Shown: positions 12,301 to 24,193 of the stretch, one piece after another
Layout of the letters: each line of letters opens with the position of its first letter
How positions within the stretch are numbered: the first letter of the stretch is position 1
Origin: Xestospongia bergquistia
Taxonomy: Eukaryota > Porifera > Demospongiae > Haplosclerida > Petrosiidae
Direction: 5' to 3'
DNA length: 64,000 nt
Assembly: GCA_963965975.1 (NCBI GenBank)
Contig: OZ014423.1
Span: forward strand, 4,304,301 to 4,368,300
The notes under the pieces: model-generated
What the model was told of the DNA's origin: nothing
The model's database searches: none
The model's input: only the letters and a program-made list of their open reading frames with translations
Position numbers and translations under genes: made by a program

Positions 12301-14599
12301 TTATGGTGGTTCACTTGTTACCAGGTCATACAGTTGGTCAGCCAAATGTCTTGCAGTCTCTGCCTTTTCACAAGTTCCTATCCAATTCAAAGGAATACCA
12401 TTTATTCCCCAATAAGCACCACCCATAGCACCTATATCAGTGAACAACCAAACAATTACCACATAGCAAAATAATTTGGTGTTGGTATAAATTTGTAATT
12501 GTTTGCAAATATTGATAAATTTTAAGAAATTTCCAAGTAGTAACCTATTTTGGAATCAACTTAAATTTACCTGCCATACTAGCAATAGTGTCAGCATCTC
12601 CTCCAAGACTAATAGCAAAAGGAATTAACTCTTCAAAAGACCCCTTACAACAGTGTAGGAAAGCATACAATGCACAAGGAACAGCCTCTCCTTGAGAAAG
12701 AGATAGGAGAACTATCTATATATGTGTACCTTACCTGCTAAGACACCATGGCCTAGAATTTGTTCTACTTCATCAATAGAAACAGAATCTCCTAGTGAAA
12801 GAAGTGCTTCTATTTGTTGAAGTCGTGACATATATTTAGGTTGGCCTTTCAGAAACTCAATTTTGATCTTTGAAGGGTCAGAAATCTGAGGAACAGAGGC
12901 TTGCTTAGATGTTCTGGGTTTACAAAGCAATATAGCATATGTGATAAAATGAAAACTATTAATACTTTGATTCATGTGTGACCTCTTGCCCTTCATCTAT
13001 TTCTGCCACTTCATCTAATCCTTCTTCAAATGGTATTATTTTTTCCATCAATACCTTAATAAACTTAAGAGGGTCTAATGTACCCTCAGGTGTCTGAAGA
13101 GCTAATTTGACTGCCATTGCCTGTAGAATAGCACCATTAATTCCACTAGGATGAGCATGAGTTAACTTGGTACTATCTCTAGCAACCTTCATTTGGGCAA
13201 AGTCAACAAGATATACTGTATTCCTTCATTATACCTTAAATAAAGTATCATCATCGTTCAAGCCATATAGTGCAGCTGGAGCAATTCTCATAGCACCACC
13301 ATTTCCACATGATCCTTGACCTTTGAATGATCAGTGTTAGCCACTTTATATTGCAAAATGATCTACCTTTAAATTGTTGCTGAGCAGGTCCATAAAGATC
13401 CATAAATTGGTTATTCCTCAGTTTACAAAATACAGTTGAAACTGACGCCCCATACCCACGCTCAGGGTTAGCAAAGAACTCATCAGTGAATCTAAAATAA
13501 AATCATAATAGGACTTTAAATATAGAAAGACATATATTGATGTTTTTGATCAACTTGTGGTGTAATGTCAGAACATATAATCAGTTGTATTGTTACAATT
13601 GTATTCTTTAAGAAAGAATAATACAAAGGTAATTGAATAACCTAATCATTTCAGTACAAAAGTAACATTATAGGACATCCTCAAAATTGCTTACCCAATA
13701 CAATGTATTCAAATGATCATATTATAGAAAGAACTCACTTTTTCCCCATATCGTCAGGGTTAAACCCTTTACAATCAATTAATGACTGGGCCATTACAAG
13801 TGTCATAGCAGTGTCATCTGTATAACTAATGGCAGGAGCTTTACCTAACTGGGTTTGTTGAACTTGTTCAGTAATTTTAGCTTTTACCTAGTAAAGAATC
13901 CAAATAACAATCTATCTATAAACAGGATATGAATATGAGAAATAAATCTGTAGCTTGATGACCATATATGGTCAAAGTTTCTTGCATTGAGTTTGTCATT
14001 GCCAGGTCACTCTTTAATTTAAACGTTTAAATTCTAAAAGCAGGTGATGTAATGTATTTGGCTTAAAAATAGTAACAGCTCAGAATCTTTGCATTCTATT
14101 TCCTTTTAAGGCAATATACGTTATCCTTTCGTTTCTCAAATATTCACAGGACCCAGAACAACATGACCTGACAATTTTAGTAGACACATTAATTATTGTC
14201 TACTTATGTCTATCATCATAAGTGTCTAGTTATGTCTACCATCATAAGGTAAATTATTTGTATCATACTTCTTCACTCTTTGCACCACATTGTAATGTAG
14301 TCTCATAAGCCAGACCCTTTCTTCCTTTGATTGAGTTCAAACTAACAAGAGTCATGAAAGTCAGTCAGTTGAAATATTAAATTAAATATTACAAAAGGGT
14401 TGCCCTTTGTACAAGTAGACATGTGCCTGCAATTACAAACCTTCTCCAGTAGGTGTGTACCCTTCCATGACATCATCTCCCAGTAGGAACCAAGACAATC
14501 ACCAATTAGAGCTCCAACCAAAGCTCCTGCAAGGTAGATATTAAGCACTAGTGATAATCTGCAACATCTTGGAATACCTTGAAATCTCTGTCTAAGCAT
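12301..14599 (-). CDS. ADPRS: ADP-ribosylserine hydrolase, ARH3 family
   Basis: ARH3 removes ADP-ribose from serine and degrades poly(ADP-ribose) after DNA damage, using two Mg ions. Nine exons join in phase: 14578-14599, 14441-14526, 13739-13887, 13367-13491, 13235-13320, 12966-13186, 12735-12913, 12571-12690 and 12301-12431. They give 372 residues, against 363 in human. The N-terminal GALIGDCLGS, the metal-binding SYTDDTAM, the GSCGNGGAMR loop, LTHAHPSGINGAILQAMAV and the second metal-binding box LGGDADTIASMAG are all in the expected order. No break was found. The donor of exon 6 is GTATTA; with it the frame closes exactly. The ATG at 14599 gives the RFQGALVGAL start typical of the family. 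Confidence 0.92.
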
Positions 14600-14746
14600 T
14601 TTCAGTTACCTATGGATATTAATTAAAAGGAGTGGCACAGCCAACCCCGCGGGGGCTAATTTACCTGATTGCTTATTAATAAAAGCATCGAGTTTCTTGA
14701 AATCTCAGAACATTGCTTCTTGCTCTAATACCTTGTAATCTACGTC
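14600..14746. promoter_or_regulatory. shared divergent promoter, ADPRS / WDR1
   Basis: 147 bp between two opposed start codons. It contains a CCCCGCGGGGG-like GC patch (about 14646-14655) in otherwise AT-rich DNA. No TATA box stands out. Confidence 0.5.
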
Positions 14747-17700
14747 ATGGCTTGGCAATTAAGTGAGTCACTTGTATTTATCTCTGTACCTTAATGTGAT
14801 TACTTGTTAGGCTCTTTTTGATATCTTGACCCAGACGTCATCGTGATATCGAATTGTATTTAAGAGTATTTTTAACGTATATAGGTTTATGCTTTGGAAG
14901 GACATAATTTTTGTGTATTGTACCATCAAATGTTACCAATAGTAATATTTTATTGCTTAAATAATTGTTTTCAACCCTAGAGTGAGGAGTCATGCTACAT
15001 AAACCCATCCCTCTTATTTCATAATGGCAAAATTGTCAGTGTTATTTAAGGTCATAAACACCCTGGTTGTAAGATTTTAAATGTGCCTTTACTATTGAGG
15101 CAATGAATTCTAGTTGCTGACATATTTTATTAAGAGAAAACTTGTTATTTACGTAATTATTACTATTTATCTGCTAATGGTCATTTAATAGAGTCTGTCT
15201 TTGCAACTTTACCAAATACTCAAAGAGGAACTGCTCTTGTTATTAATGGTGATCCAAAAGGGAAAAACTTTCTTTATTGTAATGGCAAGACTGTCATCAT
15301 TAGGGACATTGCTGTAAGTATGAATGTTATTTAGTAGGCAACCACAGAAATTACCATATATGGTCACTATTACTGACACTAGTATAATGTATTGTTATTA
15401 GACATTAAAAATAGTAACAGTGTTATATATATTATCTCACAGAATCCTGGCATTGCAGATACATATACACAACATTCTCATCAAGCTACTGTAGCTCAAT
15501 ATGCACCATCTGGTTTTTATATTGCATCTGCAGGTATGACATATCTTGATAATTAAAATCATAATTATGTAATGCATTGTTTTGAAATATCATAACTGGA
15601 TATATAATCTGTTTACCCACTTCCAATTGCTAGGGTTTATCACAGTCTCTCATTGTATGTATATAGAAATATTTTTTGTTTTCAGACATATCTGGTAAAA
15701 TTCGTATATGGGACACTGTTAACAAAGAACATATTTTAAAATATGAATACCACCCTTTTGCTGGGCCTGTCAAAGATCTATGTTGGTCACCTGACAGTCA
15801 ACGTATTGCTGTAGGTGGACAGGGACGAGAAAAGTATGTTTGTGGATTATATAAGTCTGTTAAGGAAGTTATCATAGTATAGTTAATGTAATCATTGACA
15901 TTTTAATACTTTCAATGTACTCAGATATCTTATGCACTTTCTGTAGATTTGGTGCATGTTTTCTTTGGGATTCTGGCTCTTCAGTTGGTGACATTTCAGC
16001 CCAAGGCAAGGCTATTAATTCTGTCACATATAAACCAACTCGTCCCTTCCGAGTGGCTACTGCAAGTGAAGATTTCACCTGTGCCTTTTTTGAGGGACCA
16101 CCATTTAAATTTAAGACTACAATGAAAGTGGGTATTATGTCTTGTCATCAATTCCTAATTTGTTGTTATAATTGTGATAGGATCACACTCGCTTTGTCAA
16201 TTGTATCCGATTCTCACCAGGTGGTAATCTTCTCTGTAGTGGAGGCTCAGATGGACTGGCTTGCCTTTATGATGGAAAGACTGCTGAGAAAGTAGGAAGC
16301 TTAGGAGGAGACAAAGCTCATGCTGGTGGGATTTATGCTGTAAGTCTTCATCATCAAAGTGTGTTTTTAGTAATTATACAAATGTCTCTAGCTTGCCTGG
16401 AGTCCTGATAATCAGAATATTCTGACTGCCTCTGGAGATAAGTCATGTAAACTCTGGGATGTTACCACTCAACAAGTTATTAGGTAAACAATCAACACAG
16501 ATGGAAATTTGTAACGGATGTTGCATTTCATAATGTAATAATTGTCTGTTTTGTCTACAGTGAGTTTAAAATGGGATCTAACATTGAGGACCAACAAGTT
16601 GGTTGTCTGTGGCAAAATGATTGGATTCTTTCTGTTTCTGTCTCGGGAAACATTAACTACTTAGACCGGAACAACCCAGACAAACCTCTTCGAATTCTTA
16701 CAGTAAATTAAGCACATGATTATACTACTAATATATGACAATCATCAGATGATCACTTCAATATATTACTAGTTAATGACAGTGTCTTTCATTGTAGGGT
16801 CAAAACAAGAATCTATCAAGTATTACAGCTTCTTGTGATGGTTCTAGACTGTACTGTGGTAGCATGGATGGAAAAATAAATATCCTCTTGTCTAATATAT
16901 CGTTATAATGTATAGTGTACTATTCAAATAGTTGTAGTCACAAAAGTATTGAACTCTCCTTAACTAATCTCATGTTATTGGGCAATGGAGTCAGGTGAAG
17001 TATCACTTGTAAGTGGTGCTGGTCATACAAACCTTGTTTGTAGTCTTGTGGCCACTCCTGAAGTCATTTACTCATTGGGTCTGGATAAGAACTGGAAAAC
17101 AATATCAACTGCTACAAATGAGTTCCTGTAAGTATGGACACTCAGCTAATGCCATAATTTAGATGATGTCATTTTCCAATAGACCTGAATCATACACTGT
17201 TTCTGATAGAGATCCAAAGTCACTTGTCCGTTCCAAGGATGGTCTCTTCCTCATTAGTACTCTAACAGAATTGATTCTTCTTAGAGATGGAAAGAAAGTT
17301 GGTTCTCTTTTTGTTTCAAATGAACCTCTCACTGCTGACTTTCATCCAACACGACCTGAAGTAGCTGTTGGTGGGAAGGTCAGCTAAACCAAATTTTATA
17401 GAACACGGACTATAAAATAATTTATATACAATCACTGGTTTGTTATATAGGCTTTCCATGTGATGTCATTCCCAACATCAAATTGTGAACTTCCAAGCAT
17501 TATCAGTACACAATGGCCATCATAGATATCAAGGATGTATGAAACATAAATTTGCAATTATCATAGTTGTATTAAAACTGGCAGGCATGTATGTTAAAGA
17601 GAACTTGGATGTGTGTAACACACTACAACTTACATTATAAAAACCAGCCGTTGTCAAGGAAACGTGCTCTCTGTTTAGGTGTCTTGTTAGGTTCCCTTCT

Positions 17701-18335
17701 AACATGTCCAATGTGAGCATGTCACAATAAATAATTGGTAATTTCCTTCTTTGGTATAAGACCACTATAGAGAATAAGGAATTCTTCATAGTATAAAAAT
17801 CAGTTTGTATCATTTTGTAGGACTCCAAGGTATATATTTACAGTGTGGAAGGTGACAAACTAACTCAGAAACAAGAGATCACTGTTAGAGGGGAAGTCAA
17901 CAGCATAGCTTATGATCCATCTGGAGAAAGGTTGGCTTTGTCAGGATCTTCACGATATGTTGAAGTGTTTGAAACAGAATCATATGGAGTATGTCACTTG
18001 TATATTTTATCAAATGATTTGTCATGTTATTTCTTGTAGCTTGTTAAATATTTTATCAAACAAACTGCCCGTGTCAATTCAGTTGCCTGGTCACCTAATG
18101 GTAAATATATTGCTTCAGGAGGTGTTGATTCTAATGTGTGTATATACAATATTGAAAGTAATGCTATTTATGAAATTAAAGGTATGGTATACTCAATCAT
18201 TATTAGCTATATTCTGTTATTACTTTAGGTGCACATCCATTGAATGTTGTCGCTGCTGTGACCTGGATTAATGACACTACTGTTGCTTCATGTGGTTATG
18301 ATGGCTGTATTCGTATCTGGGAACTTTCTGGATAA
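14747..18335 (+). CDS. WDR1: WD-repeat protein 1 / actin-interacting protein 1
   Basis: AIP1 works with cofilin to sever and cap actin filaments in the cytoplasm. Fourteen exons join in phase to 599 residues (human 606): 14747-14762, 15192-15313, 15443-15533, 15686-15833, 15947-16127, 16181-16339, 16392-16483, 16561-16702, 16798-16879, 16974-17127, 17183-17378, 17821-17988, 18040-18181 and 18229-18335. The product is a double beta-propeller of WD repeats. Diagnostic segments include [66 protein letters not shown] and the closing [15 protein letters not shown]. The first exon codes only five residues and a base. All introns are GT-AG except the one at 16880-16973. The gene diverges from ADPRS and ends 228 bp from the stop of the RBM28-like gene. 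Confidence 0.95.
16880..16973 (+). other. probable U12-type (minor spliceosome) intron in WDR1, AT-AT ends
   Basis: The only way to keep the WDR1 frame and the conserved block G-x-I-x-Y-W-x-x-E-x-G-E is an intron starting ATATCCTCTT and ending ..CTCAT. The start matches the U12 donor consensus RTATCCTTT at eight of nine positions. CTCCTTAAC (16956-16964) matches the U12 branch consensus TTCCTTRAY at eight of nine, and lies about 10 nt from the 3' end, the expected distance. No GT-AG pair in the interval restores the frame. Confidence 0.7.
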
Positions 18336-18563
18336 ATTAGCAGTTTGAGAAGTAATTAGTCATTTGCGTATCTTATAAACTTGATATTAGCATTGTTTAA
18401 CAACAGTTAGTATTGATTTTTAGATTTATATTGCTATAGTGTCAATATGATTAGCAATTCTGATAATTTTAAATGTTAGTTATAGAAAACAACTTTTTCT
18501 TGTAGTTTGATACCATATCATAGAAACCATTGGGTTGGCTCAAAACAGAAGTCTCTTTAACTT
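18336..18563. other. tail-to-tail intergenic region, WDR1 / RBM28
   Basis: 228 bp of AT-rich sequence between converging stop codons, presumably both 3' UTRs. No other signal was seen. Confidence 0.6.
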
Positions 18564-21500
18564 TTACCTAACAAGCATCTGGTAATAATTTGAAAGCAAT
18601 AAATATAAAAGTACCCTTTTTTTGTCATGTGCTTTGTGCCTATTAGTTTTTTTCCTGTCCAAATTAGCACTTCTTTGTTTTATTTTCCCCTGCTCCTTTT
18701 GTTTCAGTCGTTTAGCCTTCCATTTTAATTGCCATTTGACTCTCTTGTTGCTATCAGACCTGGGTTTACTTTGTTGCTATAATATAGATTGAACTTAACA
18801 TTAAAACATTGCATCTCGTACTTGTCTCTCTCTACGTTGTTGCATAAGTTTCAGTGCCCGACTATCTTCTAGAGCAAATTCAACAATAGGCCGCTAATAT
18901 CCAGAAAATATTTGAGCAACATTACATTAAAAAGTTGAGGATTCGTTACCTTATCTGGTCCAAATATTGTTGGGTTATTATTAATATTTCTAAGAGCAGT
19001 CAAAGCTGATTGGTGATCTTTGAGTTCCACAAAACCATAGCCCACAGAACGACCCAACCCATTTTGCATATACTGGCTTTTGCTTCTAATTAACTTAACC
19101 TAATGATAACAACAACATGAAAATATATGGTTTATAAAGTGTTCTAATGATTGTGGGAGTGGTATTGTTACCTTTATATACACCCTACCCTAAATGTGGC
19201 ATAACATCATCATTATGCTATATTATTATACTGTCACTAGACCCCACCCCAAAACCTAAACCCTAAATACTTGAGTATACAAAGTACAGCCAATAGTGGG
19301 CCACTCTCATTTTAATTTGACATAGGCAATGCATCATATAGATGTATAGCATGCTGCTTATGTCAAAATTAACGGGAGTGGCTCACTACTGGCTATGCAT
19401 CATACACTCAAGTATTTTGGGTTTAGGTTTTGGGATAGGCCCTATAAAAGTATACAAAATAGTTTATTACCATGTGAAAGCCACTCCCATTATTGCAATA
19501 TTAATTTTGACACAATTCACACACCATACAGATGGCAGCCATAATAATAATTTGTTGTAATTGTGGAAGGTAGAGTGCTCATACTTGTTTGATGACAGAT
19601 TTTCCCCCGCAATGTTTTAAAAATAGTCTTTTAAGTGATTTCTCATCCACAGAAGGAGGTAAATTTCGAATGGATAACCTTAATAAAAGTATTTAAGTAT
19701 AAATGACACAATATAATTACATTACCTAGTTCTTGATACAAAGAAGTATGGGTTCTTAAGTTTTCTTTTTCGTTCTTGCATAGACTAAGAATAACACGTT
19801 GCCTTATGTCCTATTAACATTTAATACCTTAGTGCGTTTTGTTAAATCAGACTTTGATAATTCCTGTGCTACTTCTGATAATGGATCAATGACTAGAAGG
19901 AAAGTTAAAAACTAACTAATGTTTGTTGTGACTTACATCCTTCTTCAAGAAGATATAAATTCCTTTTGTCTTTTTTTGTAAATTGTTGTTCTTTGGATTG
20001 TTTCTTTCTTTGAGCTATATCTTCTCTGCTTAAAGCTAGAACTACATGTAGTTTCTCATCTCTATATCGTATCCCCTAAATTGATAACAACACATTTGGA
20101 GTTATGCCACCCAATTCATCTTACCTCGTCTGTGGTTGCTGACTCAAGACACAACTGAGTTGAGTCTTTTGTGCGATATTTAACAAAAGCAGATCCTATA
20201 TACAAAATCAATTTAAATTATTAGATCAAATAGTTTATGTACCTTTGCATGTGTTTGTTGTTACTTCCATCACTGTTTTACAATAGTGTATTCTTCCATA
20301 CTGTTCAAACAATTGAGAGAGTTCTTGTTTGTCCACATCAAAAGGCACATTTCTAATACAGATAATTCATATAGACAATGGTCCTCTCCCTCTCTCTCTC
20401 TCTCTCTCTCACCTTACAAAGACTGTCTTGCCTTCTTGAACATCACAAACTGGAGCTGGCTTATCTTCATCATCTTTTAATGATACTTCATCCTCTTCCC
20501 TCCCATTTTCCATGTCTTCCTCAAGCTGTTCTTCTGCATCATTTTCCATGTTTTCATAATCTAACTCATTTTCCACATCTCGTCCTTCTGCCTCATTTTC
20601 CATGTCTTGTCCTTCTGCCTCATTTTCCATGTCCTTTTTTTCATTATCTTCCATGACTTCTGTATTTCTCTCATCTAGCTCATTAAAGTGACTGATTTTG
20701 GACTTATATAGTTCTCTAGGTACCACCCAATCCACAGCAATATGTCGGTCTGTGTTTCAACAACTAACTTAAGTATTTCATAAAAACAGTTACCTTTAAA
20801 AATTGTTCCATTTACACTTTTAACTGCTTCTAAAGCTTCAAAATATGATGAAAACTGCACAAATGCATATCCTAGACTGTATTTGTCTAAACAAGTCAAA
20901 GGTTGTTTGTTATTCAAATATATTATTATAACATGTATATACTTGGTTTTCTTGGGATCTGAACACTTAATACTGTTCCATAGGTTGAAAAGAGGTCTAT
21001 AATATCTTCTTCTGTGGACTAAAATTGCTGAGCAATTGATCCTATTTATAATATTTTCATTCATACCTGAAAACTAATATTCCTAACTATAATTCTTGAT
21101 TTCTTTAGTGATGTTGTCTTTATTCCTTTCACTTCCTTTGATAACAAAGTGAGATTCAAGGTAGAATCTGGAGAGGTGACATAATGAACACACTCAGCCT
21201 AATAAAATTATACCTTTCAGTACTTGATTATTTAATAATTTCAAAGCCAGTCGAGCTTCTTTATGAGTTTTGCATGTTACAAATGCAGTCAGACTATCTC
21301 TTCCTGCAAAGAACCCTGTCATTACAATTTGAACTAACCAAACATCTACCTGGGACAGGATATTCAATGTTGTCAACATCACCAATTTTCCTAAAAAAAT
21401 TTTCAATATGTTTTCTTGTTATCTTGTCATTTAATCCTGTCACAACTACTGTCCTCCCAATATCATATTGAGGAGCAGATCTATGAGTTTGATCAGAATC

Positions 21501-22290
21501 TGTTTAAAGATACGTTAACTATGGAGCCTTTAAAGTGTCACTTTTATACTTTGTGTTACAGTGCTGTCATCTTTACTAGGTGTCTTCACAGAACTCTTTT
21601 TATCAGCAAACATAATCTGTACAGGTCTTTTTTGTATAACTTTGACACAAGATTTTGCCCTGAGTGCATCCTCTCTACATTCAATATCAAAAGAATCATT
21701 ACACAGAAGATATATACAAAAGCCATCATCTTTTAAAAATTAATAATTGACATAGAATGATTTAAACATTGTTTTGATAAAGTGACTAAAATCTACTGCC
21801 ATTAAATGCCTAATTCATGTTACATGAGGCACTGGTATTTTAAAGAAACTGATATAAACAACAGAAAAAAACAAAATTTACTTGTAAAAGCTTTTAAAAA
21901 TATAGAGTCATATAAATATATGTTACACACATGTTCATCTCACCTTAGAGCATAAGTTACATAACCAAACCCTCGGCATTGATTTGTCACACCTACAGAA
22001 TGGTTGATTAAACATAAATTATGCTCCTTTAAAGGTCAAATACTTTTTGTAAAACTTAATACGATATGAGATGTTATAAATAATTATATAAATAATAAAT
22101 ATACAACCAGGCAGCCTCCCACCTCAAAAAGGTGCTGTCATATCTAGATGGTTATGAAACTGCTCATACCTTGATCCTTAACAGTAAAGCACTTTTTTAA
22201 AGGACCATAACAAGTAAAGACTTCTTCTAGCTGAGAATCTGATAACGAATAAGGTAGGTTCCGCACAAACAGTGTCTTCGAAGTGGCCAT
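18564..22290 (-). CDS. RBM28: RNA-binding protein 28 / Nop4-like, four RRM domains
   Basis: RBM28 (yeast Nop4) is a nucleolar RRM protein needed for 60S ribosome maturation and linked to spliceosomal snRNPs. About 18 short exons were followed. RRM1 starts [18 protein letters not shown] (exon 22170-22290) and continues [12 protein letters not shown] second RRM has [11 protein letters not shown] and the third [13 protein letters not shown]. An acidic linker follows, with DMENEAEG repeats (about 20480-20660), then [13 protein letters not shown]. Near the C-terminus are [32 protein letters not shown] and [12 protein letters not shown] followed by [12 protein letters not shown], the RBM28 signature. 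The last exon is Lys/Arg-rich and ends at 18564. The tail is shorter than in vertebrates. The joint near 20940/20870 is least certain: it shortens an RRM loop. One intron holds a foldback repeat (19147-19500). Confidence 0.9.
19147..19500. mobile_element. foldback/MITE-like element in an RBM28 intron
   Basis: About 350 bp with long inverted halves. CCAAAACCTAAACCC..ACTTGAGTAT..AGTGGGCCACTC (about 19248-19305) is mirrored by GAGTGGCTCACT..ACTCAAGTAT..GGGTTTAGGTTTTGG (about 19374-19435). The outer ends repeat GGGAGTGG (near 19153) and CCACTCCC (near 19484). It has no coding capacity. The class is not determinable by eye. Confidence 0.65.
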
Positions 22291-22812
22291 TGCTAGTCAC
22301 GTGTTCAAACTTGAAATATTATTAACTATTAACTTTAAATTTCAGAGTCCAGACTTTTTAGTGTTCCGGTATCGGTAGCGGTAGATCACGTGATACCTAT
22401 TTTAACCTTTTTGATAATTTTGCTGTAGTTAACATTATAATCATTTTTGGCTGTCTGAAAAAAGAACAGTAACACTTATAATAATATATAATATATATAC
22501 AGTAAAATACATCAATTATGAAAAACTAGCTAAATGTATCTATGGAACCAATAGTTGGTTTTTGGTACTATCTTCAACCCAATGCATTTCACATGAAACC
22601 AAATCAAGTAACAGTCAAAAATGATTCCAGCGTATTCTTCAATATTACAAAAACATTTAAAATTCACCTTATTTATAATTTCTGTACTGTACTGTATTCA
22701 TATAGCCAGCCATGCACCTGATGTAAAATATTATTGTATATAATAGATATCAACATTTTCATCCAAAATACCAGTAGGTATCAGTTCAGGATGTACTTCA
22801 ACATCTTTTTCC
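22291..22812. other. intergenic region upstream of RBM28
   Basis: About 520 bp between the RBM28 start and the stop of the next minus-strand gene. AT-rich; the 5' region of RBM28 and the 3' UTR of the neighbour should lie here. A CGGTATCGGTAGCGGTAG run sits near 22370. No coding signal was seen. Confidence 0.5.
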
Positions 22813-24156
22813 TCAATCCAATGCTTTCTTCATTACATCATTTCTACAAACCTCTTCAGTATAGAAAGTAATTACATTGGACTTACTTTGTTCCTTTGCT
22901 GATGTATTTAACTTTAATAATTTATCTTCTCCCTTCTTGGCCTGTTTTGATGAAAGTCCAATTACAGTTAAATCCCATCCTTTAGGATGTCCATCCTTCC
23001 TTATAACATGAGGTATTTTAATATCTAAACTCTGAACAAAATTCATAACACTACATGTTTATTTTCAAAAGTACTTACTGCTAATAAGTGAAGTGCTGAT
23101 GTTCTGATTGGTATTTAGCTTCTGTGTCATGAACTGTGATTATAACTGATGAATTAATTATAGATATGGTATGATACACAGAAGGAACAGTAGTAACAAT
23201 TCATGACATAATAGGAGATACAGTAATGCATGTTGATAGTAATGTATTCACTACAAGAATAGAAGATGAAGATACAGAAGCCATAGCTGAGAGTACAGTT
23301 AGGAAACTTGAAATAGATGTACAATCATCATTTGTAAACTCATTATTATCACTACCAACATCAATTTGCAATGTATCATCAACTAGCTGCAGAAAGATTA
23401 TTCACCATGTAGATTCAGAAAAAAATATTACCTTCAACATTTCTAACCTTGATTCCTCTTTCCCAAGGGTTTCAACTAATTACAGCAGGAAGTAAATCCC
23501 TCTTCTGAAGCCAGAGATGCTAATTTTTTGTGATCTTTGATATTTTATTGAAATTTTTCCATCTAGTATAATATATTAATATTTCATTAACTTGTTTCAA
23601 TAAAATTCTAATTTTACCTGAGATAATACTCTTCTTTGGTGGAGGAACTCTGTGAGCATCAACACTTGTAACAGCAAAAGATATGTCTGCATCAACTTGA
23701 AAAATTGTCTGACTCTCTTTATACTACAAACAAGACCACCTTTTTCACAAAGTGATTCATCATACAATGATAGGCCCAATTGAGAACAAACAGCAAATAT
23801 ATACAAGTAACATATCAGTCTCCTCTTTCATCAATATTCAACATTCTTTCTTGAGGCAATACATATAAGTAGTCAATGCATTATATATTACATAAAATAT
23901 GGTATATCCCATTAATGTCATAAATATATTCCAGACTCATCGATCTTACTTCAAAACTATTGAACAATTTTAGAATATTGTTTATAATTATAATTTGCTT
24001 TTTATTTCTTCAGTTATTCTTATTTAATTTATTTTCAAGTCTTGGTGCTTTTATTCATAATGTTTGAGATTATCATGTAGGTACCTGGTACCTTCCTGGC
24101 ATTCTAATTTTAGTATTTTCCACAGTTCTGCTATCAGACCTAACAATTCGATTCAT
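22813..24156 (-). CDS. unidentified spliced gene (hypothetical protein)
   Basis: I do not recognise the family. Likely exons on the minus strand are: 24156 downward (MNRIVRSDSRTVENTKIRMPG, donor GTACCA); about 23630-23800 (contains SLYDESLCEKGGL and, after a possible 30-40-nt intron, DADISFAVTSVDAHRVPPP); and the last exon, 22813 to about 23036, with KIPHVIRKDGHPKGWDLTVI ending KKALD and a stop. A Ser-rich exon at about 23200-23385 is possible. The product has no membrane segment in the parts seen and is mildly basic at the end. The start lies 38 bp from the start of the first acid phosphatase, so they share a promoter. If the short intron is not real, the middle exon has a frameshift and the gene may be decaying. 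Confidence 0.4.
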
Positions 24157-24193
24157 GTCGCTCACGTGATTTAATTTATTCTGTGAGATCAAG
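24157..24193. promoter_or_regulatory. very short divergent intergenic region
   Basis: Only 37 bp separate the start of the unidentified minus gene from the start of acid phosphatase copy 1. Promoter elements of each must lie inside the other transcription unit's 5' region. Confidence 0.35.

Noticed and set aside
19245-19270. AAACCTAAACCCTAAAT resembling a plant-type telomere repeat
   Set aside because: Only about two units and part of the inverted repeat of a foldback element.
23226-23495. 89-codon plus-strand open frame
   Set aside because: No family features; a minus-strand exon with a TTTCTGCAG acceptor fits the same DNA at least as well.
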